Positions 18,885-30,759 of a stretch of 64,000 nucleotides of DNA are shown here, in pieces. The position numbers were made by a program, and so were the translations under genes. The notes under the pieces were generated by a model. The model did no database searches. It saw nothing but the letters and a program-made list of their open reading frames with translations, and was not told the origin of the DNA. The stretch is from Clavelina lepadiformis (Eukaryota; Chordata; Ascidiacea; Aplousobranchia; Clavelinidae): assembly GCF_947623445.1 (NCBI RefSeq), contig NC_135246.1, forward strand, positions 4,199,856 through 4,263,855. Reading direction: 5' to 3'. Numbering within the stretch: the stretch's first letter is position 1; the number at the start of each line of letters is the position of its first letter.

Positions 18885-21800
18885 ATGATGGCATCTTCTC
18901 CAACGTGCACTGATTTTACAAAAGGTCTTGAATCTTTTGCACAGGATTCTTTCGATGGAAAATCTGCTTCTTTAAATGTTGAAGTGGAGAAAAAGATTGA
19001 TCGACAAAAAATTATGCAGACTAACACTTCCATTCAAGACATTCATCCTAATGTTATAAAACCTCGGAAGTTTTTACGTAAACGACGTCATAGCACTGCA
19101 GATGAAGGATCTTTATCACATTTACAAATCCCAAATAAAGGTTCAGGCCAAACTGCGGTTAAACATCGTCGAACTAATCCAGGACACCATAAAAAGGATT
19201 ATGTCGGTGACATCATATTACCGACTAAGTTTTTACTTGGTGGTAACATCAGTGATCCATTAAATTTAAACTCCATGCTCGATGAAAATATTAACCGAGC
19301 TCTTAATGCTGTCACCCCTTCGTCAAGCCCGCTACCTCCGAGAAGCTCAAAAATCAACATAGTAATTCCAAGTGACATGACGGACCCGCTTGGTTTAAAT
19401 ATTGCTAATAATGACGATGAAAAATCTACCGGTAGTCTATCTGGTAGTGGTTCTATTTTACACATTGATGTTGAAGCTCCTGATGCAAAAGCAAATCACA
19501 AAAAAAAGAAACGGCGCCGAAAGAGTCAACACGAAAAAAATGCGACTTTAAACCAGGATATGGATATTAGTTTATCAACTGAAATTTGTAATTTAAACAA
19601 AGTTGCTCAGACGAAGGAAAACAATTGTCACATTAGCTTGAAGGAGTCAAGAAGCAAAAAGGCAAAACTAGGGGTTTTAGATATCGATGTGACACCAAGA
19701 GATGAATGTATGGTAAAAGCACATCCTTTACTTTCCATTGCTGTTCCTAAGGTGATGTTGCTTGAAATATGATAAACATTTATAGTTAGATATTGATAGT
19801 ACGAGCAATATACAGCAGTTAAATCTTTTATCGTTCAAAATCTTTTTTTCGCTTCAAGGTCGCTTTTTCATCAAGTAAATATGTCAATATTATAGAATTT
19901 CTTTTAAACTGCCTTCATAGATTGACAAAATGTGTTTTTACAGGTGTCCACAACCAGCATTGATCCTATTGTCTCACCCGTAATACCACAGGATGTGAAA
20001 AAATCTTCATTGTTTTCTCCAAAAACAAAGAAACGAAAAAGTTCTTCTGTAAATGCCAGCAAGCAGCTATTTCATTTGAAACATATCGATTCTAAAGAAG
20101 GTTTACTAATGAAGGAAAAATCTACTGACCTTCAGACACCAGCCACTGACTGTGAAAAATCAGCAGGTTCATTTAGTGAAAAAAATGATAAACTAGGTAA
20201 ACCCACGTTTAAGCTATCAAATGCAAGATTTCAATACGGAAATTATTGCCAGTACTATGGATATCGTAACCCACAGAAGTTCAAGGATATCCGAATGGAA
20301 TCCTTTCACAAAGAATGGTTTAAAGGTTAGTTTTAGTACCCACAATTAACTGTATCATAATGAATACCAAATATCTTATTAATGCATATACTGGATGGAC
20401 CAAAACATCTTACCTTTTTAAACTTCCTGCCAATGCCATAATGTTCTGACTTTGAGGCAGAGCCAGGATTTGAAGTTTGGGGAGATAGTTAAGTCATCAT
20501 TAGCTATATACGGGTAATTCCCATTTTTGCACGAAAGCAGTTAAAGCAAAGCATATGATCAGTGGTTCTCAAAGTTTTTTCCGATTCCTCCCTTGCCAAC
20601 TAAAACACCGTCAATTCCTCCCCCCCAAAAAATCAAAAAAAATAATTTCCAAAATTTTACACTACCTGAATATTGTCCCTGGATGATGTCCTTTGAAGAT
20701 TTATCTCAGGAATAAAATTCAAAATTGCAAAAGCACGCTCTCACAAAATAACCAAACAAATTTACAAACAAATCGTTAATAATGAGTGAATGAATATCGA
20801 GTGCTGCGTTCACTAGCCTTGTTTATGCATGTCTCAAGCGCAGGTAACTTGTCTGTTGGTTTGAAAAACTTAAATTTACCCATTGTAGAAAGCGACGATC
20901 TGGTTCAAGAATAACGTCATCATTTTGTCGGAATCTGGGGTCAACTTTTTGTTAAAAAAATGTTGCAATTTTTCACATTTTGTGAAAACAATTTTCAAAA
21001 ATTTTAACGCTAGCGTACTCGCCAAATGCTGTAGTAGAGAACCCTCAAAATCCGCGTCTACCTGCTCGTCAATAAAACATGTAGATTGTTGAATGCAAAA
21101 CACCTTTTACTTCACTAATGCTTGTGCAACTTAGCCTTCGCGACGCTAATTTTGCACAGAAAGCACTGCTTACTAGTAGTTAACAAGTGCTTCCAGGTAG
21201 AGGGAGCCAAAGATTAAAAAACATGAGAAAATTAAAGTGTCCCACTATGCCCTGCATCTCGCTTTGCCTCGTCTTCATCTACTACTACCTTATAGGTCTT
21301 GGATGTGCCCCCCGAGAACCCATCGTGGCCCTGGTTGAATGAGTTTGTTGCGTAATGTTTTTGGTCCTTGTTGTACCTCCGTTCGCTTAATTGCATATTT
21401 TCTCAAGCTAAATGTTTAAACGAAAAACACGAAATAAGTTTTGTGCTTCAAAAACTGTAACTTTGTAGCGGCCTGGGTGGCATTATTAATACCATTACAT
21501 CATTCTTGGAAAAGAGTTTGCCAGTTATTGATTGAAGTTTTGTTTATTGATAACACTGCAATTGTCGTTTGATATTTGGAAACTTGCTCTAAATAACTTC
21601 GTGTGAAAACTCCGTTTAGTACGTTACCAGGTGGTTTCAAAACGCGCTAGTTTTAACTGAATGTAATCCCCATTGCCAATGCATTGTTTTTTATCATTCA
21701 CACGTCCTGAAATGTTCGTGTTTTTTGTCGGATATTTCTGCTCACATCGCTCCACGTTTTATAAGCTCGAACTTCTACGCGAGTAGGCGGTCAGACGGAG

Positions 21801-24800
21801 AAATACAGAGAATTGTGCGCTCGTACTACGTTAGTCATGGTGATTACAATTCATGAGACCTGTTTCAAGCAGTGATTTTACTAAGTTTGTGATTATGCGT
21901 ATTATTCGGAACGTGTACAGTACCTACAATAAAAAGACCTTTTCTGGTAAACGGTATCTGTTGTAACATAAAAGCTTTCGGCTGACAAGAGGTTAGAGAA
22001 TTCTAACCGCACGCACCAATAGAGTCAGACAATTAATTCAGCAGGTAAATTAAGTCAAAATAACATAAGTTAAGACAGATAAGCTGTGCATCTGCTGCAT
22101 CAGCCTCTGCAACTTATCCCCTACCAAACTCATAGCTGGACTCCTTGCTGTAAAAAAACACACCAAATAACTGCACTGCTGATTAGCTCTCCAACTTCAT
22201 TATGCACTTCTGAAACATAATCATCACTTTTCCATGCAATAGTAAATGCATGCATTTATTAGTTATGGTAAAACAAACTGCTTTAGGCTTGTCAAAATTT
22301 ACCTAATCTTTTCCGTATTAACAGCTATTGTATATAAAAAGACGATAGCTGTAGAAGGCAGGTGTTTAGCATTAATGCTAATATTTAAGACCGAAGACTG
22401 TGTTCGACAAAGACAGATGAATTTTTGCATTAGACATCGGACAAATTTACCTGTCAACTAAATAGCGCTAACACTTGTTCAATCATAATTAAGATGGTAA
22501 CCACTAACCAGATAACCTTTGGTAAAATGCAATTCATATCTGGTTTTATTTTTTCTGTTTTACTTTGGTTTCGATGACATAGTTATTTGCGAGCAGTTGC
22601 AATTATTTATGCTGCATAATGTTGTCGCCCAAGTCTGATAGATTTTTGAATGTAAATGTCTCCAACTAAATACAGTTTTGTATTTCATTCCCATTTTTGT
22701 TTTCTTCTTCGTTGAAAGGGGTTTGTACACCCTGACTGTTTTTATTGTTTTAGTGGCTGTGCTAGTTATTAGCAATTTAACACCATCACAATTTTCATGC
22801 ATGTTTTAAGCTTTGTTGGCTTTGTTGCTTCTTCCAGTGTATTAGCGCATGCTATTAACAACTGTACTGACGCGGTACTGATCTTTCATTACCACCACGC
22901 CAATGACAAATAATAAAAGGAATGAAAAGCGCCGGTATATGTGATACTGAAATGTGGGTAACTCTGTTAGGTGCAGTTTTATACGGCACGCTTTCATCTA
23001 CTCGTGATACACTTTTTTGTAGCAAATCTCTTTAGCGCATACATCGGATAATTGCATGAAAAGTCTGAAAAATTAGATATGTGAATAGTGATTTTGTCTA
23101 ATATTAGTTTTTGTATATTTCTAGAAAAAGATGTTTTGGATGTTGGATGCAATGTCGGCCATTTAACTTTGCTGATTGCAAGGGATTTCTCCCCTAGGAA
23201 GATAGTTGGAGTTGATATAGATGAAGGTCTTATTAAAGCAGCCAGAAATAATGTTCGTCACTATGCTACTGCTGGTGTGAGGTAAAGAGTTGAGTTATTG
23301 TGATTGGTTGTCGTAAAATGCTGTCTTATATCATAAAGTAATGTATCATATGAAATACCATTACCAGTTCACAATTAATATGTTTATTACCAGTTTTATT
23401 TATACTCCAGGCCTCCTGTGTCAAATGCAACAAAGTACCCAGACTCAATGCCTCTTATGTATGGACCAATTGTTGGCCCACCAATAGAAACTGGCAAAGA
23501 TGACCTTCCTAGATTCCCAAATAATATCATCTTTCTAACTGTATTTATTCTTAGTTTAAATAAAGAAGATAATTTTATGCTCTTTTGTTGAAAGTTTTAA
23601 TTTTCCCAATGTTTGTCCTAAAATCAATTTTGGGCTAGCTTTATCAAGCCAATGAAAAACAAAAATTTACCAAACAGTTAAAAACACACGTATATATAAA
23701 ATTATTCAAATTAACAAGAAACATAAATCATGATCCAATTATTAGCATCACACACATGGATTTAATATTGCTACATGATAATTGTCATCAATTTTGTGGA
23801 TTTTTGCAACATGTCTTGAGCAATACTGGCCAAACCTAGCGATTCTTAAACTTTTTGAATTGATTTCCCACCAAAGCCAATTGCCAAACCCAAACTTCCC
23901 ACCTTTAGTTTTTAGAAAATTTTTTGTTGGTTTTAGTATAGGCTTACTGTACGCTATGTTAACGCTGTCGTCTGGCTAGACCTGAAGTACATTAAGCCTC
24001 ACCTTACACATAATTGAACGCTACCAACCAAACACTTCCATTAATGATTTTATCGCAATCACACACATCAAATTTATAAAACAATGAAACCGAAATGTAA
24101 ATTTAAAGGTAATTAAGTGTCTTAATGCCAGCGCAGGAGAGGCAGTTGTCTCAATAATAAACGATCCATGATAATACCGGTACCATGACCGACGATATTG
24201 CAGGTTTAGCGTATCTATAGTGTTTTGAAGTAAGTTATTTACCAAAATTATCAGTGATACCCGCAAACACCGCAGAATTTGATTCGTTGTGCAACCGGAG
24301 GTGCATCCGCTCAGAATTTGAACATTGTCAACATCAACTACTTTTGTAACTATGGCACTTTCAATTCTTTAGGCTGAAAATGTAACAATGGTAAAAACCT
24401 GTATATCTATGTAGGCCACTGATGTATGAATACAGTTAGTAGTGCATTTGTAGTATTTAATAGTGCAACAAGACTTTTTTCATGTGTAAAATTTATGTTT
24501 ACAGAGGAATTGCAAAACTGTATTGATTTCCCACCGGCTTAGAACCGCCGAACCAACACTTCAACGAGCCAAATTTTTTTTGACAAACTTACTAACAATT
24601 CTTTGTTGTTTTAAGGTTAACTTTTTTAGCATTTTCCCCTGACTCATGCTTGGAGCTATTTTTTTGTGTGTTGATTATTTCCAATTTGGCTAATTTCATT
24701 TTAGTTTATAATGTTCTGGTTTGAAATTTTTGTTTTTTTGCTACTTTCACTACTGCAACCTTCAGTGTTACCCCTAATGCAGCTGTAAGTGGAGTTATAA

Positions 24801-25583
24801 ATAAGCTAGTAAATAATTAGTATGGTAATCCGGAATTAGATGAAATCACACAGTCAGTGGTGGTAAATAAACAATGCGAGACAAAATGGCGGAAAAATTA
24901 AAATTTGTTTTCAGCAGAAGAGCATAACTATTATTGTTTTGATATTATGCCTTATTCTTAATTTTTGGTATGTACAGTAGTGTGGAAAAGCAGACAGTTG
25001 TCATTTAGTTTATTGGTTGGCTTATTATTGTTAGGGTAACTATGTGCCTGTAAAAGATGAAGTCCTCCAATATCAAGAACCAGAGTATGATGTAATTATG
25101 TGCATGAGTGTCACAAAATGGTTGCATATGAATTGGGGTGATGATGGATTGAAGAAAACTTTTCAGAGATTTTTTAAACAACTTCGTCCTGGTGGGAAAT
25201 TGATCTTAGAACCACAGGAATGGAAGTCTTATGGAAAAAAGAAGAAGCTCACAGTATGTTGGACAAAATTATTGTTGTTCACTGGTGGGCTATATTGGTG
25301 TTCGTGGATACCGGTATTAATTGATTTTATTATTTAGGAAAGAATCTACAAAAACTATTATTCAATCAAGTTGAAGCCGTCTATGTTTCCCACATATCTA
25401 GTTAAAGATGTCGGTTTTGAAAAAGTGGAATATATACAACTTCCATCAAAAAACAATGATAAAGGTATGTATTGCAAACAACTATCGTAGAGTGTTTGGT
25501 TACAGACCAGCCTATAGTTGTTTATTAATGTCCTTCTTTCAGGTTTTCAAAGGGCAATCCAGCTCTATCATAAACCAGAGTGA
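18885..25583 (+). CDS. MEPCE: 7SK snRNA methylphosphate capping enzyme (Bin3 family)
   Basis: It transfers a methyl group from S-adenosylmethionine to the gamma-phosphate of 7SK snRNA and stabilises the 7SK/P-TEFb particle in the nucleus (family knowledge). Seven exons join in phase: 18885-19751, 19944-20325, 23125-23281, 23411-23540, 25035-25253, 25338-25464 and 25543-25583, giving 640 aa (human is about 690). Residues 1-390 are low-complexity and basic ([14 protein letters not shown]). The catalytic part starts with [14 protein letters not shown] and HKEWFKG. It then has SAM motif [14 protein letters not shown], motif [21 protein letters not shown], the Bin3-specific [32 protein letters not shown] and ends [12 protein letters not shown]. 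All key residues are present, so the gene looks intact. ATG 18885 is the first in frame after a stop at 18861. The 2.8-kb intron 2 contains repeats. Confidence 0.95.
20560..20640 (+). mobile_element. hAT-like terminus (CAGTGGTTCTCAAAG) in MEPCE intron 2
   Basis: CAGTGGTTCTCAAAGTTTTT followed by CATTCCTCCC-type sequence is the usual left end of a widespread hAT family. I do not find a matching inverted right end or an 8-bp duplication in the intron, so only one terminus is supported. Confidence 0.4.
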
Positions 25584-26534
25584 TTATGAAGCAGATATTG
25601 AGTAAAAGGAGCAATCATGAGCCATTGAACTTGCATCATCTAGTTTAGCAATTCCACATTCTTTGATGGGTTTATAATGTTTGTATGGTGAAAACTTCTT
25701 AATTCGAAATGAAGGAACCCATTATATAGCTACAGTTATTGAAAAGTTCAATTACTTGAAGAGATTAATTTGGCATGAAATATCCCCAAATTGATTGGAG
25801 AGTGCTTTGACATATTATTAACATTTCTGCTCTGTTCAAATACGAAAACTTATTCACAGGTGCAGTAATTATGGCTATGGATACTTAATTATGACATGTT
25901 GGAATTTGTGGCTATTTTCATTGTAATGAGTGCTGTTTATGCCGTAGGAGAAACAAAACACTGAATAACATACTCAAAGTATTGAGTTAATGGGATTCCA
26001 ACGTTCTAAATTTAAATATGGGTAATTGGGTATAATTGTAACATGTGTTTTGTAATGAACAGTTGGGTTACTTTGGTATATTTAAAAATTTTAGTTAAGT
26101 AGGCATGACTTAACCAGGCTCTATTGTGCTGAAATGCTTTTCCGTTGTGCCATTTCTGACATACTTTGGCTGACTTTTTTTGAATTAATGATTTTCAAAG
26201 TTTCAAAGCTAAAATGTTTATTGGTACATTTGAACTGTACGGCATTACTTCTGTTGTGGTTTTGTAAAATCACTCCTGCATTGAAATCATAGTTTTCAAG
26301 TTATTGGAGTTGATTGGAACGCAAGACGAAAAATTAAATAACATGTACCGTATTATCTTGTAGTGCTCTGCTTATTTTCAATGCGCTGCTGTGTTATGCA
26401 CTCGGGATAGCTTTAAACTTATCTGTAGTGGATAACTAATGTGTACCAATGCGGATGATTTATGGTATGTCAGTGTATAGTTCACAGTTTCGATTTTTTG
26501 TTTTTGATGGCTGTGTTGTTTGCTATTGTATGGC

Positions 26535-26540
26535 AATAAA
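26535..26540 (+). terminator. Likely polyadenylation signal of MEPCE
   Basis: AATAAA within GGCAATAAAGTATTTTATT, about 950 bp after the stop codon. It is the best canonical signal in the 3' region and is followed by T-rich sequence. Confidence 0.5.
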
Positions 26541-27136
26541 GTATTTTATTCATGGTCGATAAACTTTAAGCATTTTATGTTCTTATACATCTTTAAAATC
26601 AGTTATGATTGTATATTGGCCCTTATTTTATAGACTACATGTTATCAAATAGAAGTTGTAGCGTATCGCATGCTTTGGCACGTAGAATATGTCGTCGAAC
26701 TGACTAAAATAACCCTATGTGGCTTAACTCCGATGCTAGTCCTGGCTCCCCAGAAGGGCGTGAACAACTTGGCTTCACAGGCGGCTTTAAATCATGAGAG
26801 AAGTCAGCGTACTGTGTCCGTTTGGGAATGCGGGACGCACACGATCAAGGTGCCTACCAATTGCGTCACAAGTACAGCACTGCACATAAACATCTTAAGA
26901 TCTAAAACTAAATAACAGACAGGTGACATGCAAGGTATTGCTGGCAGGTGAGTTTAGTTTACTACCAAAAAATATCCACTCTTCAAGATGACGATTGCAT
27001 GTAGGCATGAAATAGGCCTACCCATATTGTTCATAAGTAGCTTAAACTGGTTGCATGGAGTCGTAAACCCCAACCACTGCACTAGTGACCCGTGAATCCC
27101 AGTACCTGCATCGCACTGCTCATTCGCGTGCACAAG

Positions 27137-27396
27137 ATGGCACGGCACCTAAAAGCTAAAGCTGCCCCGTTTCAACTGAGTAACTTGAGGAGGAACTTTA
27201 CGACTATAAGAAGAAATGCGAGCAATTACAGCTGATCGTCAACTCGCAATCGACCAAACTGAAAAGCAAGAAACTGCATTTGAAGTTAAAGCAAAAAGAT
27301 ACGACAAGGCTGGCCCAGCGTTATCAAGCCCTTAAGATAAAAGATATTGTCGAAGAACTTTCACTGCAGCAGAACGACAGCGTCAAACCACTCTGA
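27137..27396 (+). pseudogene. Possible broken coding segment with coiled-coil character
   Basis: ATG at 27137 reads MARHLKAKAAPFQLSN. The frame then shifts near 27184 and a 70-codon open frame continues as LEEELYDYKKKCEQLQL..KSKKLHLKLKQKDTTRL..IKDIVEELSLQQN to TGA 27394-27396. Heptad-like Leu/Lys/Glu spacing suggests a coiled coil. Base composition is more GC-rich than the neighbours. No splice acceptor explains the frame change. It could be a decayed gene, a retrocopy or a transposon-encoded fragment; the function is unknown. Confidence 0.3.
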
Positions 27397-28884
27397 AAAT
27401 CATCGCAACATTTGCAAGTTGCAATAACTATAATGGGGAACTGAAGTCATTTTCAACCTATTTTCTAAAAATGGATAAAAATACGCTGATTCGGAAAATG
27501 TAAACGAAATTTCTCCATCTTTTTTCGTTAACGGGTTATTGGCAAAACCGTTTTCAAAAAACTGTTGGGGTGCGGACGATGTGATGTCACCTAGCTGATT
27601 GGTCTTCAAACATACCAGATCAATAAAAAGTTACTGTTGGAAAACTCGTTTCGGCGAATATAGTGAGGGCGTTGGACAGTCTTTTTAATATATTTTCAGT
27701 AATGCATGATTGACTGGCAAGTAGTGAAGTAATCTCGTCGTGGGGACCACTAAACCTCATTAATAGTTTCAAATCTACAAACTTTGGAAATCAACATTGT
27801 TTCAAGAAAACTTAGCCTATAGACTTATAGAGCAACGAAAGATATTACGCCATATGTATGTGTTGTTAAGCTGTTCCTGATCCACTACTGCGGCTATCTT
27901 GATATTATTTTATTGGCAAAAGCAAAGGCATAGCTTGACGCCGAGAGACGTCTCAAAAGAGCGTCTGTAAAACGTCTAGAAAACGACTGACTCGAAACGC
28001 GAACAGGAAATCAAGAGAAAAAACAATAATTTTTTGGGCAAATAAACGTGGTTTCCTGCCGCTACCTAGCGGACAGGGTGGTGAACGTTACAAACTGTCG
28101 AAACGTTTCAGATGTTGAGGTCTATATACGGTTCTCATAATATACAGGTCCTCACCTGCAAGTGTGTCCACAAAAATGTGCATGTTATCAACATCCTATG
28201 AGACAAGAAATTCTCACGTCTGTTCACCCGCCCCCAAAAATTGAGTTTTTATGCCTGAAAACCCGCTTTAAAACGCATCGAAATGTATTTTTTTTAATTA
28301 TACATACAATAACTGGCGATTTGTCGTGTACAAATTGTTTAATCATACAAAACGAGTTGTAACGACTCACAGTGAGTTTGAAACACCTCGTGACCGCATA
28401 TGTTTAGATTATTGCTGCTGACTAGTCGCAAGCACAAAATGCAATGGTTGAAAGAGAATTCAGACACGAAACACCTATGGTTTGAAACATGGGTTTGTGA
28501 AGTGGGTTCGTGTTTCATCGCCCCCTGCTGAATAATTTTTCGAAAAGGTGCCGCGGCTATTTTTTATTTTTAGTCAGACCAACAGACGATCGGACTCTTT
28601 TACTGTGCTACTAATTCTGTTTGTGTGAGCGAATTTCAATAGAGCAATACTTAAGCATCGTTTGTTGCGGTTTACAATCAAGGGTGGCTTTTAATCAATA
28701 AAAATGTTGCTTGTAAATAAAAGCTGTGTTGCAGAAAGGCGGTTGGTGATTTTCATGCCCAGAAGCAATGAAAACCTACTGCACGTAATCTTTTTAATAT
28801 TTACTTTTGAACTTTTTCTGAGTTGTATAATTCCTTCAGCATATGAGCATTATGAAAATATTTAAATTTGATGGTTCGATTAGA

Positions 28885-29153
28885 CAGAGGTGACGAACCT
28901 GCGGCCCGCCAAACAATTTTGTGCGGCCCACCAAACGATTTGACAAACGCCCATACATGCAAGGCATATAGGACTTATAGGCACTCAATCGATGTATTTT
29001 TTGCGGCCGCGGGAGCAGCTAAAAATCTGCCAAATGAAGCGGTTGTGCTTGAATGCTAATTATTATGCAAAATGTTAAAAAAATTGTGCGGCCCGCTTGC
29101 TCAGCCGTAACTGACAAAGTGGCCCGCGTCATCGAATAGGTTCGTCACCCCTG
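28885..29153. mobile_element. hAT-like MITE (GCGGCCCGCC type)
   Basis: Ends CAGAGGTGACGAACCTGCGG and (right) GGTTCGTCACCCCTG are inverted repeats. GCGGCCCGCC blocks occur inside both ends. The flanks GATTAGA and GATTGGA are consistent with an imperfect duplication. 269 bp, non-coding. Confidence 0.75.
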
Positions 29154-29657
29154 GATTGGAGCGTCTGGCGCGTAAAAATGCAAACTGCGTTTAATTCCCA
29201 GTTGCGCTACCGTTGTAATACCTTTGAGCAATATATGAACGACGCTTGCTTCTGTTCAGTGGTCCTGACGAAGAGTTCTAAACTTGGGTATAAAAATCAA
29301 ATAAGAATGTGTAAACTACTTATTAGAACTTGCATAAAGACAAGTTCGGTAACCGGAACTCGAGCGATAAGGAATCATGGCCGAGTTTCGCTGTAAAAAA
29401 ACTTTCCTCAGTCCGGGGATAAATATTGTAATACCATACCATTTTTTCATGATCAATATTTTTTTAGGTCATTTTGGGTAATCCTGGGAATCAAGCTCGG
29501 GTTCAAGAGAACCCTTAAAATTGGTGAGGCTTGTGGCAAGCTTTTGGCACATCCATAGCAAACAATAAGACTGGTGTAATTATCCTTTTGTTTGACCTTA
29601 CTCTGAGTGATTACGGTCAGACCTTATGCCATCAAAGGTAGGAAAATAAGAGGATTA
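29154..29657. other. Intergenic between two MITEs
   Basis: Nothing I can assign; no exon-like segment with splice sites. Confidence 0.4.
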
Positions 29658-29979
29658 CCGTAAAACCTCTATTTCACCGCCATAGCGCTCTATTTTTCAA
29701 CTCTTGTTTGAAAGTGGCGTTCTATTAGAGGTGACGTTCAATTAGAGGTTTGCGCTCTATTTTTCGACTAGCTGGTCAGAATTTTGAAATAAAGTTTATT
29801 AATGAAAATAAAAAACACCAAACACATTTACCGGTATATACAGGTAATTAGAAAATATACTAATACAGGTGGCGTTCAATTAGAGGGAGGCGCTCTATTT
29901 TTCTACCCTTCTTTAAAAGTGGCGTTCTATTAGAGGTGGCGTTCAAATAGAGGTGGCGCTCAAATAGAGGTTTTACGGG
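29658..29979. mobile_element. TA-flanked MITE (CCGTAAAACCTCTATTT)
   Basis: TA|CCGTAAAACCTCTATTT at the left and AAATAGAGGTTTTACGGG|TA at the right give TIRs of about 17 bp and a TA duplication, as in the Tc1/mariner/pogo group. The interior repeats the word TGGCGTTC(A/T)ATTAGAGG several times, in both halves. Non-coding, 322 bp. Confidence 0.75.
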
Positions 29980-30759
29980 TAAATTGATTTGAAAATAAGC
30001 ATAATGGTTAATCTAAATAGTCCATGATAAATATCTATCTAACTATGACACTGAGATCAACCTAACAATCAAACACAAGTCGTTTGTTTAGGTGGGATGT
30101 ATTTTTAAGTAACACTAGCAATATAACGATATTTTTGCATAGAAAAAGATCATAAATCATCATAAAATGCAGTACACCCTGTTATATACGTGAAACTAAA
30201 TCCACTCAACGTTACAGCAAATGTAGTGATGTTTGCAAGAAAAATAGTGTATGGTGTAACTACAGGAAGAAGGTTAACAGGCGAATATACGAAGATCAAT
30301 CATGCCAGGGCTAGGTTCAATATAGAGTACTATCTGCACAGAACTTATACTAATACTCGTATATCCTTAACCGACATCAGACTATATGACTAAACTCAAC
30401 CAACAAAATTACAGAAAACAAATGACATTACTGAAGTAAAATCACCAATGTCCCGACAACCATAAATACATAATGCTTTGCAATAGATAAACTATGTATA
30501 AAAAAATCTAAACGCGTACAAATTTAATTTCTACAAAATAATCCATAAGTATCATTGCACATACTGCTTCAGAAATGAACAAAAATACCGGTACATCTGT
30601 CCTAGTACTTAGTTGTTTACCGTACAGTAATTTCAACAGAATGCTCTCAAATTAACTGACCAAAAACGAATTTTTCTGTACCAGTTTCAGACATAAGTAT
30701 GGTGATTATACATTACAAACGATCTCAACATGATACCTATTAACTAAGTAACCGCTTAA
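29980..30759. other. 3' flank of C1orf43
   Basis: AT-rich. It presumably includes the 3' UTR of the minus-strand gene ending at 30760. No canonical AATAAA is obvious on the minus strand close to the stop. Confidence 0.4.

Larger units (their letters stand above)
25584..28884. other. MEPCE 3' region and intergenic DNA
   Basis: 25584 to about 26560 is probably 3' UTR. Beyond it, 26650-27400 is distinctly less AT-rich than its surroundings and contains the possible broken coding segment at 27137-27396. 27400-28884 shows nothing I can name. Confidence 0.4.

Noticed and set aside
21290..21335. Right end for the hAT terminus at 20560
   Set aside because: The GAGAACCC..CCCTG sequence is only vaguely similar, and there is no 8-bp duplication with the left flank.
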